DNA of 64,000 bases from RHLJ01 sp048058975. GTDB taxonomy: Bacteria > Bacteroidota > Rhodothermia > Balneolales > Balneolaceae. Position numbers and translations under genes: made by a program. Positions 26,656 through 34,479 of the stretch are shown here, one piece after another; within the stretch, counting starts at the first letter, position 1; every line of letters begins with the position of its first letter. The notes under the pieces were generated by a model, which saw only the letters and a list, made by a program, of their open reading frames with translations, was not told where the DNA came from and searched no databases. The stretch spans positions 1 through 64,000 of the forward strand of contig JBLLNP010000012.1 of the NCBI GenBank assembly GCA_048058975.1, in the 5' to 3' direction.

Positions 26656-26919
26656 CTAGAAGTTGAAGTTTGTATAGATCATCCAGAATAGTAATACAAG
26701 ACTGATAATTACAAATGGGATGATTAGAACTCTTGAGACTAAAGTTCTTCGGTACTTTCTTTGATAAATGATCTTACTTTTTCTTTGCAGAGTAACAATA
26801 TCAAGATGTGAGTTAGAGCGGGTAGCTTTTGATTTTCCCAGCTCTTTGAAGAAGGTCTTCTTTCTTTGTAGTTGCCGATTATGCTTAATTGTTTTTGCAG
26901 CTTGAACTAAGAATCCCAT
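26656..26919 (-). CDS. Small basic protein with C-terminal membrane helix
   Basis: The 87-residue product is basic (many Lys and Arg through residue 62), with one hydrophobic helix at about 66-84. A very good ribosome site (AAGGAGGAGTT) lies directly before the ATG. I do not recognise the family. A diverged paralogue, including the same ribosome site and upstream sequence, lies at 30995-31255, but there codon 4 is TGA. The pairing shows the gene was duplicated together with its leader. Confidence 0.7.
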   Translation of the reverse strand: MGFLVQAAKTIKHNRQLQRKKTFFKELGKSKATRSNSHLDIVTLQRKSKIIYQRKYRRTLVSRVLIIPFVIISLVLLFWMIYTNFNF

Positions 26920-27060
26920 AACTCCTCCTTATTTAAACTCAGAGACTGTACTGAAGACAGGAAGGGAAGGTTTCAATTAAAGCTAAAGCGGATACTGAAT
27001 CCAGTTCATCACAGGCTGCCTGAGCTAGATTGGGTGATTAATGATAATTGATAGGGCTTC

Positions 27061-27459
27061 TTAAAACTGCTCTTCGAAGAAAAACAGAACCAGTCCGTTA
27101 GGCTCAATAACAGAAAAGCTACGGTGCCCCCAAGATTGATTGGTTAATTCTTGCTTAAATGGAATTCCGTTTATTTTGTATTTCTCAAAAAGCTGATCGA
27201 TTTCCCATACCTGAATACACATAAAAGCACCTTGAGGATGTCTGTAATCCAGTCCGGCTACTTTATGTTCCTCACTATTAGGAGTTTGCAGAATTTCGAT
27301 TAAGCCATTCCCCACCTTGTACAGAGCGCCTTTGTCATCTTCATTTCTATCCCAAGAATGCTCTAAAGAAAAACCAAGATTAGATTCAAAGAACGTACGG
27401 GTTTCAGCGTATTTTTTTGTGAAGTATGTAAAGCGAAAAGCCCCGTTTAGTTTATTCAT
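27061..27459 (-). CDS. VOC superfamily (glyoxalase/lactoylglutathione lyase-like) protein
   Basis: The 132-residue protein has the two beta-alpha-beta-beta-beta halves of the vicinal oxygen chelate fold. FTYFTKKYAETRTFFESNLGF opens the first, and a FSVIEPNGLVLFFFEE end closes the second, with a Glu metal ligand. It could be a small-molecule dioxygenase, isomerase or resistance protein; the substrate is not readable. It stands alone, 141 bases upstream of the small membrane gene. Confidence 0.8.
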   Translation of the reverse strand: MNKLNGAFRFTYFTKKYAETRTFFESNLGFSLEHSWDRNEDDKGALYKVGNGLIEILQTPNSEEHKVAGLDYRHPQGAFMCIQVWEIDQLFEKYKINGIPFKQELTNQSWGHRSFSVIEPNGLVLFFFEEQF

Positions 27460-27623
27460 ATTGAATGCTCAAATGTAGTTTAAAAACAGAAAGAAGTTCT
27501 TAAAATTGGCATTCAATTATATTCTTAAGTATTGATTACCATGATTTCTATTATCTATTTACCAGTTAATTGTAAAAGAGTAAGGAAGGGAGATTAGATT
27601 ACTTTATCGAGCGTAAATAGAAG

Positions 27624-27746
27624 CAACGGTTTGGCTATGAGTAGTTGCGTGGATTAGCACTAAACTTTGGAAGTACTTACCAAACTGAAAATCCGCAAGG
27701 ATTTTCGTAAGTAGGCTAGTACTAGCAATAAACTATATACGGTGTT
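27624..27746. repeat. attC-like long palindrome (site S1)
   Basis: It opens with CAACGG (27624-27629) and ends near GGTGTTAG. Nested arms pair inward to an apical hairpin GAAAATCC-GCAA-GGATTTTC (27687-27706) with flanking CTTAC/GTAAG and AGTAC/GTACT. Outer arms (CTATGAGTAGTTGC against GCAATAAACTATAT) pair with mismatches. It lies just past the 3' end of the DUF3995 gene and marks the left border of the cassette-like region. Confidence 0.55.
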
Positions 27747-27758
27747 AGCACCAGTTCT

Positions 27759-28178
27759 TTATTTCATAAGTTGAATTATCATTCCAAATATTCCGATTAT
27801 TAAACATAAAGGCGAAAAGAATTTGGTGTCCAATTTTCCGAAATCAGTTTTCTTTATGCTTTTAAAAAATCCAACATATTTAAATTCGCCAATTGCTCGT
27901 AACAGAAATATTGTAGGTATTATCCAACTTCCGTATTTCATAATCCATTCAGGTAAATTATTTTCAAAAAGTCCAGATTTAAGAACATAAAAAATTCCGA
28001 ATGCTGTTAATCCAATTCCAACTATCGCGCTATCAATTTTTTTTGGATTCAATACTCTTTCTCCGCTTTCCTTTGTCGGTAACGATTCCGCAAAACCAAA
28101 TTTTCCTCCAACAACCCAATTGAAATGAATTAGTCCAAGTCCAATTAATATTATGCTTAATAAAATTGATAAAATCAT
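27759..28178 (-). CDS. DUF3995 integral membrane protein
   Basis: Starting at the ATG at 28178 gives 139 residues with four hydrophobic helices. The N-terminal LGLIHFNWVVGGKFGFAESLPT segment and the later YGSWIIPTIFLLRAIGEFKYVGFFK match the DUF3995 family. The frame is open further upstream, but that part simply reads through repeat R copy 2 and should not be included. The function of the family is unknown. It sits between site S1 and repeat R copy 2, like a one-gene cassette. Confidence 0.8.
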   Translation of the reverse strand: MILSILLSIILIGLGLIHFNWVVGGKFGFAESLPTKESGERVLNPKKIDSAIVGIGLTAFGIFYVLKSGLFENNLPEWIMKYGSWIIPTIFLLRAIGEFKYVGFFKSIKKTDFGKLDTKFFSPLCLIIGIFGMIIQLMK

Positions 28179-28210
28179 AGTTTTCAATTTGTTGCTCTCA
28201 AATTTCTGAT

Positions 28211-28335
28211 AACGTGCTGGACTAAGTACAGTGGTTTTACCATTGAATTTAGTCCAAGTTGGGAAGAGTTGCTCTGCAACTTTTGGACTTAGTCCAGCCA
28301 CGTTGAGAAGAAGTAGCGGAGCGAATTCTTTTCAA
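28211..28335. repeat. Repeat R, copy 2
   Basis: The left arm starts AACGTGCTGGACTAAGTA, lacking one G relative to copies 1 and 3; the right arm ends TAGTCCAGCCACGTT near 28304. The trailing hairpin TTGAGAAGAA...TTCTTTTCAA follows. It overlaps the CAAC opening of site S2 and lies 33 bases upstream of the DUF3995 start. Confidence 0.9.
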
Positions 28336-28491
28336 CGCCTTGATAAAAAACGTAGGGAGTGAATAGTACTTTGCTTTCAATAACCTACGAGCCAAGACCG
28401 ATTTCTAAATTTATATTTTACTTGGCGGAATCTATAGAATCAGATGAACTTTCGGATTGCAGAAAACCCCTATGTTTTTTATCTATTGTTG
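28333..28491. repeat. attC-like long palindrome (site S2)
   Basis: It opens CAACG (28333) and ends ATTGTTG (28485-28491). The arm GATAAAAAACGTAGGG (28342-28357) pairs with CCCTATGTTTTTTATC (28468-28483) at 15 of 16 positions. An inner GCCAAG/CTTGGC pair lies between. It ends ten bases short of the DUF3667 stop codon, so each end touches a different gene unit. Confidence 0.65.
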
Positions 28492-28501
28492 TGTTTAGTA
28501 T

Positions 28502-29239
28502 TTATTCTATCAATATTTTTTCCACTAGAACATATAAAAGACCAGAGGTAAGCATCATATAAAGAATGTAGGTTGATATGGAGCGAAGTATGTTAACAAT
28601 TCGATTTCCTTCTGCGAAAAATTGCCAAAACACCCAAAAGGTGTAAGAGACAGAAAGAATGACAGGTATTACTTCTAAAAGTTCATAATCAATGAATACT
28701 TCAAAGGTTATAAAAATTGAGTAAAAAATTGCTTGCTGACCTGTAATATAAGCATTCAATACAATGTGCTCTAAATAATTTCTCCCATACCCTAAAAAGG
28801 ATATAAAAGAAGCAAAGGAAAAAAATGGTATAAGAAGTAAGGTTGTGTAAGCATAATTCGTGGAAAACCAAGTTAAGGATGATGGTATTTCAGACTTTCT
28901 TTCAGAATCATAAGAAAAAAAACCTGAAATCAGGTCATCTATCAAAGTGTTCTGTTCGGCTAGACGAGAAATTAGAAAATAAACTGTTGAAATTACCAGC
29001 ACATAAGCTATTGGTTTAAAGTGATATTTTCTCTTCCCGTTTAGAAAATCTTCAATACTTTGCCCTGGGCATACAAACAAATTTATTAATGTATAGAAAA
29101 ACCCTTTATTAATGAGGAAAACACTCTCAGAAATTTGATTTAAAAAATTCGGAAGGTTTATTCTACTGACTTTTGAGTCTTGCCCGCAATTACTGCAAAA
29201 TTTTCCTTCAACTGTTGTTCCGCAATTCTTACAATCCAT
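28502..29239 (-). CDS. DUF3667 zinc-ribbon membrane protein
   Basis: The 245-residue protein starts with a zinc ribbon (CKNC at 3-6, CSNC at 15-18), followed by PGQSIEDFLNGKRKYHFKPIAYVLV, the hallmark of DUF3667. Four to five membrane helices follow from about residue 75. A GAAGGAAA ribosome site precedes the ATG. The family is common in Bacteroidota with no known role. It is flanked by site S2 on its 3' side and by the CAACAACGG border of the 219-bp direct repeat on its 5' side. Confidence 0.85.
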   Translation of the reverse strand: MDCKNCGTTVEGKFCSNCGQDSKVSRINLPNFLNQISESVFLINKGFFYTLINLFVCPGQSIEDFLNGKRKYHFKPIAYVLVISTVYFLISRLAEQNTLIDDLISGFFSYDSERKSEIPSSLTWFSTNYAYTTLLLIPFFSFASFISFLGYGRNYLEHIVLNAYITGQQAIFYSIFITFEVFIDYELLEVIPVILSVSYTFWVFWQFFAEGNRIVNILRSISTYILYMMLTSGLLYVLVEKILIE

Positions 29240-29258
29240 TTTCCTTCAGTATTAAACA

Positions 29259-29477
29259 CAACAACGGCATAACACGCATACAATTCATGTTATCCCAACT
29301 GCATGTGTAAGTTTTATTCATTATATCCTTCTAATTCATGAGGATATAATGAATAAATGAAAGAATAAGACAAATGTCCATATTCAGTATATCCTAAATA
29401 AGAATCAGCTAAGCGCTTTCTTAACTCTGTTTAAAAGCGCAGAAGTAATTTCCTGATCCGAGCCTTCAAAGTTTTCA
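29259..29477. repeat. 219-bp direct repeat, copy A (carries the tsaC 3' end)
   Basis: This matches 36260-36477 with few differences and a spacing of about 7000 bases. It begins CAACAACGGCATAACACGCAT and includes an AT-rich hairpin (29313-29357). It ends with the last roughly 73 coding bases of the tsaC/Sua5 gene, here cut off and joined to unrelated sequence at 29478 ahead of the GH26-like gene's stop codon. The tsaC piece cannot be functional here. Confidence 0.9.
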
Positions 29478-29498
29478 GCCTCAAAGAGACATGATAAA

Positions 29499-30602
29499 TT
29501 AATCGTTTGATCGATACCCAAGTTGGTTAAAGAGATCAGGAGATTGCTTTAAATAACGATCTTTACTTGTTTCCAGAAACCATGCGTTCGAAATTTGTTC
29601 ATTATTATAAAGCCGAGCGTCTTTCCAATCTGATAGCCCTTCAATATTTATTCTTCTCCAGTCCTCGTTGATAAAGCAGATGGCTTTGATATTCTTTTCA
29701 TAGACAAGAGAGAAGAAGTTTACAAACCAATTGTCCCATACTTTAGTATCCTTTTTCCCAATGCCAAAAACAGGGTTGGTCTCCGCAATCATAACCGGTT
29801 TTTTGTGCTGCTTTGCAAAGTTGAGAACTGTATTTCCCTCCGTATTTATTCCCGCTTTCGAATAGGCGTGTGAAAATATTGAAATACCAATCCAATCCAC
29901 ATAGTCATCACCAGGGTACCAATCTGAAACTGCATAGTTTTTGTAAGGCACAGAGGCATAAGAATGCCAGACAAAAGCAACATTATCAACATCCTTGGAT
30001 CGCATATAATCAACTATATACTTATAGGCTTCAACAAATTCATTGGGCTCTAATTCGTTGTGCGGACCATCGAACTCATATCCAATACGGAGATAAACCG
30101 GACGGTCGATCGTTTTTACCCAGTCAGAATATTGTTTCAGAACGGAATCATATACACCATTCGCGGTATTCTTTGCAACATTCCATTTTCCAACCATCCA
30201 CATTGCACTGTGTAAAACTGAGTTAGGAAACTTATCAACAATCATTTGATGATTTTGACTGGATCCGGTGATATTAGTATGAAATTCTGTAACGCCTTTA
30301 AATTCTGTAATAGCCCAATAGGCTGACCAACCTGCGGGATTAACTTCATCCGGGAAACTTCTTTTATACTCTTTGATGGACTCAACAGTCTGCCCCATAA
30401 TCAGGAGTGTTTTGCCAGCAGGAGGGACGAATTTAGTTTTCTCAAACTCGTAAACAAAATCAGGGTCGACATCAGTCTTTATTTTAGAAACCATTTCTTT
30501 AGTAGCGTTTATTTGTTCTTCTGGCGATTTCTTTTGGATGTTCGAGCATGATACAATTATCAAAAAAAATGCTACAAACACTATCAGTTTAGATTGATAC
30601 AT
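29499..30602 (-). CDS. Lipoprotein glycoside hydrolase, GH26-like
   Basis: The 367-residue protein has a lipoprotein signal (FFLIIVSCSNI, Cys19 expected to carry lipid). The catalytic domain resembles clan GH-A mannanases of family 26: the acid/base Glu lies in YLRIGYEFDGPHN, the nucleophile Glu in PVMIAETNPVFG, and AFVWHSYA and DYVDWIGISIFSH strands surround them. It should cleave a beta-linked polysaccharide at the cell surface; the actual substrate is unknown, and no SusC/SusD pair is nearby. Its 3' end abuts the truncated tsaC fragment, so it was probably brought in next to that repeat. Confidence 0.8.
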   Translation of the reverse strand: MYQSKLIVFVAFFLIIVSCSNIQKKSPEEQINATKEMVSKIKTDVDPDFVYEFEKTKFVPPAGKTLLIMGQTVESIKEYKRSFPDEVNPAGWSAYWAITEFKGVTEFHTNITGSSQNHQMIVDKFPNSVLHSAMWMVGKWNVAKNTANGVYDSVLKQYSDWVKTIDRPVYLRIGYEFDGPHNELEPNEFVEAYKYIVDYMRSKDVDNVAFVWHSYASVPYKNYAVSDWYPGDDYVDWIGISIFSHAYSKAGINTEGNTVLNFAKQHKKPVMIAETNPVFGIGKKDTKVWDNWFVNFFSLVYEKNIKAICFINEDWRRINIEGLSDWKDARLYNNEQISNAWFLETSKDRYLKQSPDLFNQLGYRSND

Positions 30603-30878
30603 AAATCGGTATTATACTTTCGGTGAGTTAATAACCAATAAAGCAGGTTAAGCCTTCAATTCCAAGTAATTAGTCGTACCGGCAAAAATGTCTGGGATTT
30701 GGATTTCAGAGAGGATTGAGGCGGTGCTTAAGAATTGGATTGCTAAGAAGGCTCTAGAGACAAGGAAAAAAATTAGCGTAATGATCTCCCAACGATCTTT
30801 CAAGGTTACAACTTGAAAGTAACAGTATAGAAGGTTTCCAGACTTTAATTTTGTTTTCAGGATTAGAATAAAAGCCCT

Positions 30879-30938
30879 AAAGCAAGTCTGAGACTTGCTT
30901 TTCTTTTTCTCTTAAGTCGCAGACTTAAGAGAAAAAGA
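30879..30938. repeat. Two consecutive strong hairpins
   Basis: The first stem (30879-30888 with 30892-30901) pairs AAAGCAAGTC with GACTTGCTTT around a TGA loop. The second (30902-30918 with 30922-30938) is a perfect 17-bp stem around a GCA loop, rich in T on the left and A on the right. They share the core AAGTC-GACTT. They could end transcription on both strands. The rest of 30603-30878 holds no gene I can support. Confidence 0.55.
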
Positions 30939-30949
30939 GTAAAGCACTG

Positions 30950-30993
30950 CTGGCTATGCGACCGGATCAGAACTTTACAGTATTTGGAGATTG
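30950..30993 (+). repeat. Orphan copy of the M42 peptidase 3' end
   Basis: These 44 bases equal 24649-24692 with a single A/G difference. At the original locus they encode the last residues of the M42 peptidase. Here they follow the twin hairpins and touch the stop codon of the decayed small membrane gene, whose intact paralogue also lies downstream of the M42 locus. The fragment marks a segmental duplication. Confidence 0.85.
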
Positions 30994-30994
30994 T

Positions 30995-31255
30995 TTAGCT
31001 AACTATATAGGTTGAATAAATCCAAAGTAAGAAGCTCATAATTGATAAAGGGTAGATGATTAGGAAGAAAACAAGTGTTCGTCTGTTTTTTCGTTGATCA
31101 ACTAAATCCATCCCGAAATTCATTTTCTCAGGTTTGATATAAGTCGATTGAATTTTGTACCTGGAATTCTCACTGATGGTTTTGAAAAGAGTTTTACCCC
31201 TTAACATAGAGTTATTGAACTTCAGTGTTTTTGCAGATTCAGCTCAAATTCCCAT
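30995..31255 (-). pseudogene. Paralogue of the 26656-26919 small membrane gene with TGA at codon 4
   Basis: From the ATG at 31255, preceded by the same AAGGAGGAGTT ribosome site as its paralogue, the frame reads MGI-stop-AESAKTLKFN and then continues open for 83 more codons to 30995. It aligns codon by codon with MGFLVQAAKTIKHN of the intact copy. An ATG at codon 17 (31207) could start a 70-residue remainder that keeps the basic part and the membrane helix (about residues 47-68), but without a clear ribosome site. The upstream 50 bases are also shared with the paralogue. Either a pseudogene, a re-started shorter protein or a read-through case. Confidence 0.6.
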
Positions 31256-31379
31256 AACTCCTCCTTAGTTAAACTCAAAAGCAGTACTGAAGGCAGGGAG
31301 GGAAGGTTTCAAAATAGAAGAAAATAGAAGCAGTGTTATTTTCTGTTTCATAAACTCAGTATTTAATTAATCACTGAAG

Positions 31380-31646
31380 TTATCTTCTGATTTCTTTAAG
31401 CAAATCTTTTTTCACGCTTTTTGGCAAATCATCCCATTTTAAGTCAAGTAAAGCCCCTTCAAGTGAATACAGGTAATAACAAACAGGAAACATCTTACCG
31501 GGGTTTTGTTCGCATATCTTTCGGTAAGCTCCTGCGGGTGTTATTTCGGCTAAATCTGCAAGTGAGTAAATCCCGATTTCATTAAGCCGCCTGTGTATGG
31601 TAGCACCAATATTCTTAGCCTTTTTCAGGTTGTTGCTCATTTCCAT
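31380..31646 (-). CDS. TfoX C-terminal domain protein
   Basis: The 88-residue protein matches the TfoX/Sxy C-terminal domain: KKAKNIGATIHRRLNEIGIYSLADLAEITPAGAYRKIC is the helix-hairpin-helix-like core, and the CYYLYSLEGALLDLKWDDLP stretch completes it. In Proteobacteria TfoX regulates competence, but free-standing C-terminal domains are common and of unknown role. It starts four bases after the VOC gene ends, so the two are cotranscribed. Confidence 0.85.
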   Translation of the reverse strand: MEMSNNLKKAKNIGATIHRRLNEIGIYSLADLAEITPAGAYRKICEQNPGKMFPVCYYLYSLEGALLDLKWDDLPKSVKKDLLKEIRR

Positions 31647-31650
31647 AGCA

Positions 31651-32031
31651 TTATGCCTGGGGAGGTGAATAGGTTACTATGTCTATTCCTATTCCGTTTG
31701 GATCTACGATGGCAAAATGGCGGTCTCCCCAAACTTCATCCCTTATTTCTATCTCAGGTTTAATATTTTTACTTTTAAACTGCTTATATACTTCATCAAC
31801 ATTGTCCACTTCAATGGTTAAATAAACGCCTTTTCCGGTAAAGGGAGATTGGAAAATCGGTTTTTGAGTGGGGTGATAAGGTTTCAGAAAACTAATTTCG
31901 GCTGATTTGTCAGGTGTGTGCATTAGAAGATAAAAATCGTTTTCGAAGCTTACACCGAAGCCGAGTATGTTGGTATAAAATTCTTTTGTTTCGTTGAATT
32001 TCTCTGTGATTATTCCTGCGTTTAATTTCAT
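31651..32031 (-). CDS. VOC superfamily protein
   Basis: Starting at the ATG at 32031 (GGAAGAA ribosome site just ahead) gives 126 residues beginning MKLNAGIITEKF. Two VOC half-folds are seen, with NETKEFYTNILGF in the first and DRHFAIVDPNGIGIDIVTY in the second. This resembles bleomycin-resistance/glyoxalase-like proteins that bind or convert small molecules. It lies between an AraC-type regulator and the TfoX-C gene on the same strand; such regulator-VOC pairs are frequent, so control by the regulator is likely. Confidence 0.82.
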   Translation of the reverse strand: MKLNAGIITEKFNETKEFYTNILGFGVSFENDFYLLMHTPDKSAEISFLKPYHPTQKPIFQSPFTGKGVYLTIEVDNVDEVYKQFKSKNIKPEIEIRDEVWGDRHFAIVDPNGIGIDIVTYSPPQA

Positions 32032-32142
32032 TTCTTCCGGTTTTGAGCATCTCTCCAATCTGAAGATGCGATTATTGTTTTTGTTGATCTGGAAGAAAAT
32101 TACTGCAGTACTTTCTTTGGAAATTGTAAAAATCGGACAAAG

Positions 32143-32955
32143 CTAACGGAAAGCTTCGGAAGGTGTTACACCGTAAAACAGCTTAAAGTTTTTGATGAAA
32201 TGAGCCTGATCAAAAAAGCCAACATCAAAATACAGCTTATTTCTTTTAAGACTCTCTATAGATGGCTTGGAATTTAATATATACTGAAAGCGGACTACAT
32301 TACTGAATGCTTTAGGTGTTGTGCCGATATGAAAATTAAAAATTCGGCGAAGCTGTCTGGGACTTAATCCTGTATTCAAATCTTTTTCAGTATCCAAAAA
32401 ACCATTCTGTTGAAAGATTAGGTGCAATGAGTTGAAAAAGCGATGGTCATAACGCACTTCTTTTTCATTAACCAGGATTTGCAATTTTCTATTCAACTTT
32501 TTTACTATTTCAGAAAGGGGAGAAGAGGGTTTAGTCTCAGTTACAATCCAATTTGAAAACTCTGGCAGAACTTGTTCTAATTCTTTGGATTGGTTACTTA
32601 ATGATTTTGCGTTAATCCCAAATAAGAGAGGAAAAGCGGAGGGCAGAAAACGGATTCCTATGTAATCGAATTCTCGACCTAGGGGGAATTCTGTATATTT
32701 TCTATAAAATCCCATTACAAAATTTTCTGAGGGCTTTCTGTGGTTAAAAAAAATGTCTATACATCCATCAGATACCACTCGATAATCGTAATCCTGGGGT
32801 AGAGGCTTTTGTGTTTTAAGCTGCCAAAAGCAGTACACAAAATTCTCAATTTCTTTATTAGGTTGGATTTCCTGATAGATTATCCCATAATCGTTAGCAG
32901 AAACTGCTGGTTGAATTGGTTTATAATATTCCCTTATGGGTTTCAGTTCATTCAC
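32143..32955 (-). CDS. AraC family transcriptional regulator
   Basis: The C-terminal third (about residues 175-270) is an AraC-type double helix-turn-helix: LSPRQLRRIFNFHIGTTPKAFSNVVRFQYIL, then FDVGFFDQAHFIKNFKLFYGVTPSEAFR. The N-terminal part resembles DUF6597, a cupin-like sensor (EIENFVYCFWQLKT). I prefer the GTG at 32955 because GGAG lies at the right distance; a TTG at 32970 would place the start inside the palindrome at 32968-33027. It probably controls the VOC-TfoX genes 84 bases downstream. Confidence 0.85.
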   Translation of the reverse strand: MNELKPIREYYKPIQPAVSANDYGIIYQEIQPNKEIENFVYCFWQLKTQKPLPQDYDYRVVSDGCIDIFFNHRKPSENFVMGFYRKYTEFPLGREFDYIGIRFLPSAFPLLFGINAKSLSNQSKELEQVLPEFSNWIVTETKPSSPLSEIVKKLNRKLQILVNEKEVRYDHRFFNSLHLIFQQNGFLDTEKDLNTGLSPRQLRRIFNFHIGTTPKAFSNVVRFQYILNSKPSIESLKRNKLYFDVGFFDQAHFIKNFKLFYGVTPSEAFR

Positions 32956-32967
32956 TACATTCTTCTC

Positions 32968-33027
32968 CAACGGTTAGTATATGCTTAGTGAGGCCGTTGA
33001 GGGAGCATTATCGCATATACAATGTTG
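32968..33027. repeat. attC-like palindrome (site S3)
   Basis: It opens CAACGG (32968-32973) and closes AATGTTG (33021-33027). GTATATGC (32977-32984) pairs perfectly with GCATATAC (33013-33020). At 60 bases it is one of the two shortest and clearest sites. It separates the AraC gene start from the amidohydrolase stop, eleven bases away. Confidence 0.65.
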
Positions 33028-33038
33028 TCAAACGTTTT

Positions 33039-34328
33039 TTAGTTGCTTTTATAAACCTTTCCATTTTTCATAACAAATTCCACTTTTTCAAGTATCCTAA
33101 GGTCTTCTAAAGGGTTTCCTTTTACTGCAATAATATCAGCCCATTTACCTACTTCGATTGAACCAGCATACTTTTCAATTCCTATTAAGTTTGCAGCATT
33201 TTGTGTCGCTGATTTCAATACGTCAATAGGTTTCATCCCGGCCTGCTCCATTAGTGTAAATTGTTCTGCGTTTCTACCATGCTTAAAAACTGAAGCATCT
33301 GTCCCGAAAGCTAGTAGAACTCCTTGGTCATAAGCCTTTTTAAAACGAGTTTCGATTTGCTTGTAGACTTCCCTGTTAGAAAGCAATAATTCTTTGTCAC
33401 TGTAATCCTGATTAGTTTCAATGAGATCAACATAAGCCGCCAAAAGATCCATTATCAGATAAACCTTATTTTCTATAAGAAGTTCAATGTTTTCCTGACT
33501 TAAGAAGGTTGCATGTTCAATGGAATGAACCCCGGCCTTTATGGCGTTACTAATGCTTTCTTCTCCATGAGCATGGGCTGCCACCTTAATTCCCCTCTTC
33601 TTTGCTTCCTGGACTGCCGCTTCTAACTCCTCAATAGTAAACGAAGCAGCACCCGGGATTGATCTGGCTGTTCCAAAGCCTCCAGAAGCATTGATCTTAA
33701 TAAGATCAACTCCGTTTTTAATCAATACTCTTGTTTGCTTGCGCACCGCATCCCTGCCATCAACCGGATTACCGGGATTTTTTTCAAAACTCAGTTCAGG
33801 TGGTAACCAATTTCCATAAGAGCCATGTCCGCCAGTCGTGGTAAGAGCAGTTCCACTAACATACATTCTGGGGCCGACAATCCATTCCTTATTAATGGCA
33901 TCTCTTAAAGCAACGTCACTATAATAGGCGGCGCCAACATCCCGTACCGTTGTAAATCCGGCTTCTAAAGTTTGTTTGGCAAACTGCACTCCTAAAATAC
34001 CAAAGATGGCCCCTGGATGTCCATAGTAATCAAAACTCTCCAAAAAAGAAGGATCAGTGAGGTGTGTATGACAATCGATCAAGCCTGGCAAGACTGTGTA
34101 ATCAGATAGATCAATGAAATTTGTTATTTCATTTGGGTCGACATTTTTTTTGATTCCGATTATTACATTTTTATTTACCGTTATTAGCACATTGCTTTGA
34201 AGCTGCCCTGTCTTAACGTCCAATAATCGACCAGCTAAAATTTGTTTTGTTGAGTCTTGCCCTAATAGATCTAATGAATGAAAAAGAATTAATGGAATTA
34301 TTATCAGATATATTAAACGTCTATCCAT
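33039..34328 (-). CDS. Secreted amidohydrolase family protein
   Basis: The 429-residue metal-dependent hydrolase has a signal peptide (about 1-23, LFHSLDLLGQDS). The metal ligands are visible: HTH in LIDCHTHLTDP, a Lys in DLIKINASGGFG, His in VAAHAHGEE and HSIEHATFLS, and Asp in FGTDASVFKHG. An N- and C-terminal beta-sandwich (LPGLID, GKWADIIAVKGNPLEDL) completes the imidazolonepropionase/Xaa-Pro dipeptidase-like layout. It should hydrolyse an amide or peptide-like compound in the periplasm. It fills the space between sites S3 and S4. Confidence 0.9.
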   Translation of the reverse strand: MDRRLIYLIIIPLILFHSLDLLGQDSTKQILAGRLLDVKTGQLQSNVLITVNKNVIIGIKKNVDPNEITNFIDLSDYTVLPGLIDCHTHLTDPSFLESFDYYGHPGAIFGILGVQFAKQTLEAGFTTVRDVGAAYYSDVALRDAINKEWIVGPRMYVSGTALTTTGGHGSYGNWLPPELSFEKNPGNPVDGRDAVRKQTRVLIKNGVDLIKINASGGFGTARSIPGAASFTIEELEAAVQEAKKRGIKVAAHAHGEESISNAIKAGVHSIEHATFLSQENIELLIENKVYLIMDLLAAYVDLIETNQDYSDKELLLSNREVYKQIETRFKKAYDQGVLLAFGTDASVFKHGRNAEQFTLMEQAGMKPIDVLKSATQNAANLIGIEKYAGSIEVGKWADIIAVKGNPLEDLRILEKVEFVMKNGKVYKSN

Positions 34329-34353
34329 AGTTCCTCTGTCAGTTTATGTTTAC

Positions 34354-34479
34354 CAACGGTCTCGTATAACCTTCACTTACGGTTAATATGCGTTAATTTT
34401 CGGTTTGGCACAGACTTTAGCAATTCCGAGTGGATTCGGACGTAGTCGAATCCGCCGTAATTGCGGTTATACATTGTTG
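34354..34479. repeat. attC-like long palindrome (site S4)
   Basis: It opens CAACGG (34354) and closes CATTGTTG (34479). GTATAACC (34364-34371) pairs with GGTTATAC (34465-34472) and TTACGG (34377-34382) with CCGTAA (34455-34460). An inner hairpin GGATTCG...CGAATCC (34432-34453) lies near its middle. The right arm overlaps the last codons of the zincin gene. Confidence 0.65.

Noticed and set aside
28179..28301. Upstream extension of the DUF3995 gene
   Set aside because: The extra 41 codons read through repeat R copy 2, while family similarity starts at the ATG at 28178.
30688..30816. 42-codon plus-strand frame beginning MSGIWISERIEAVLK
   Set aside because: No ribosome site, no recognisable family, and it lies in a rearranged stretch between gene fragments.
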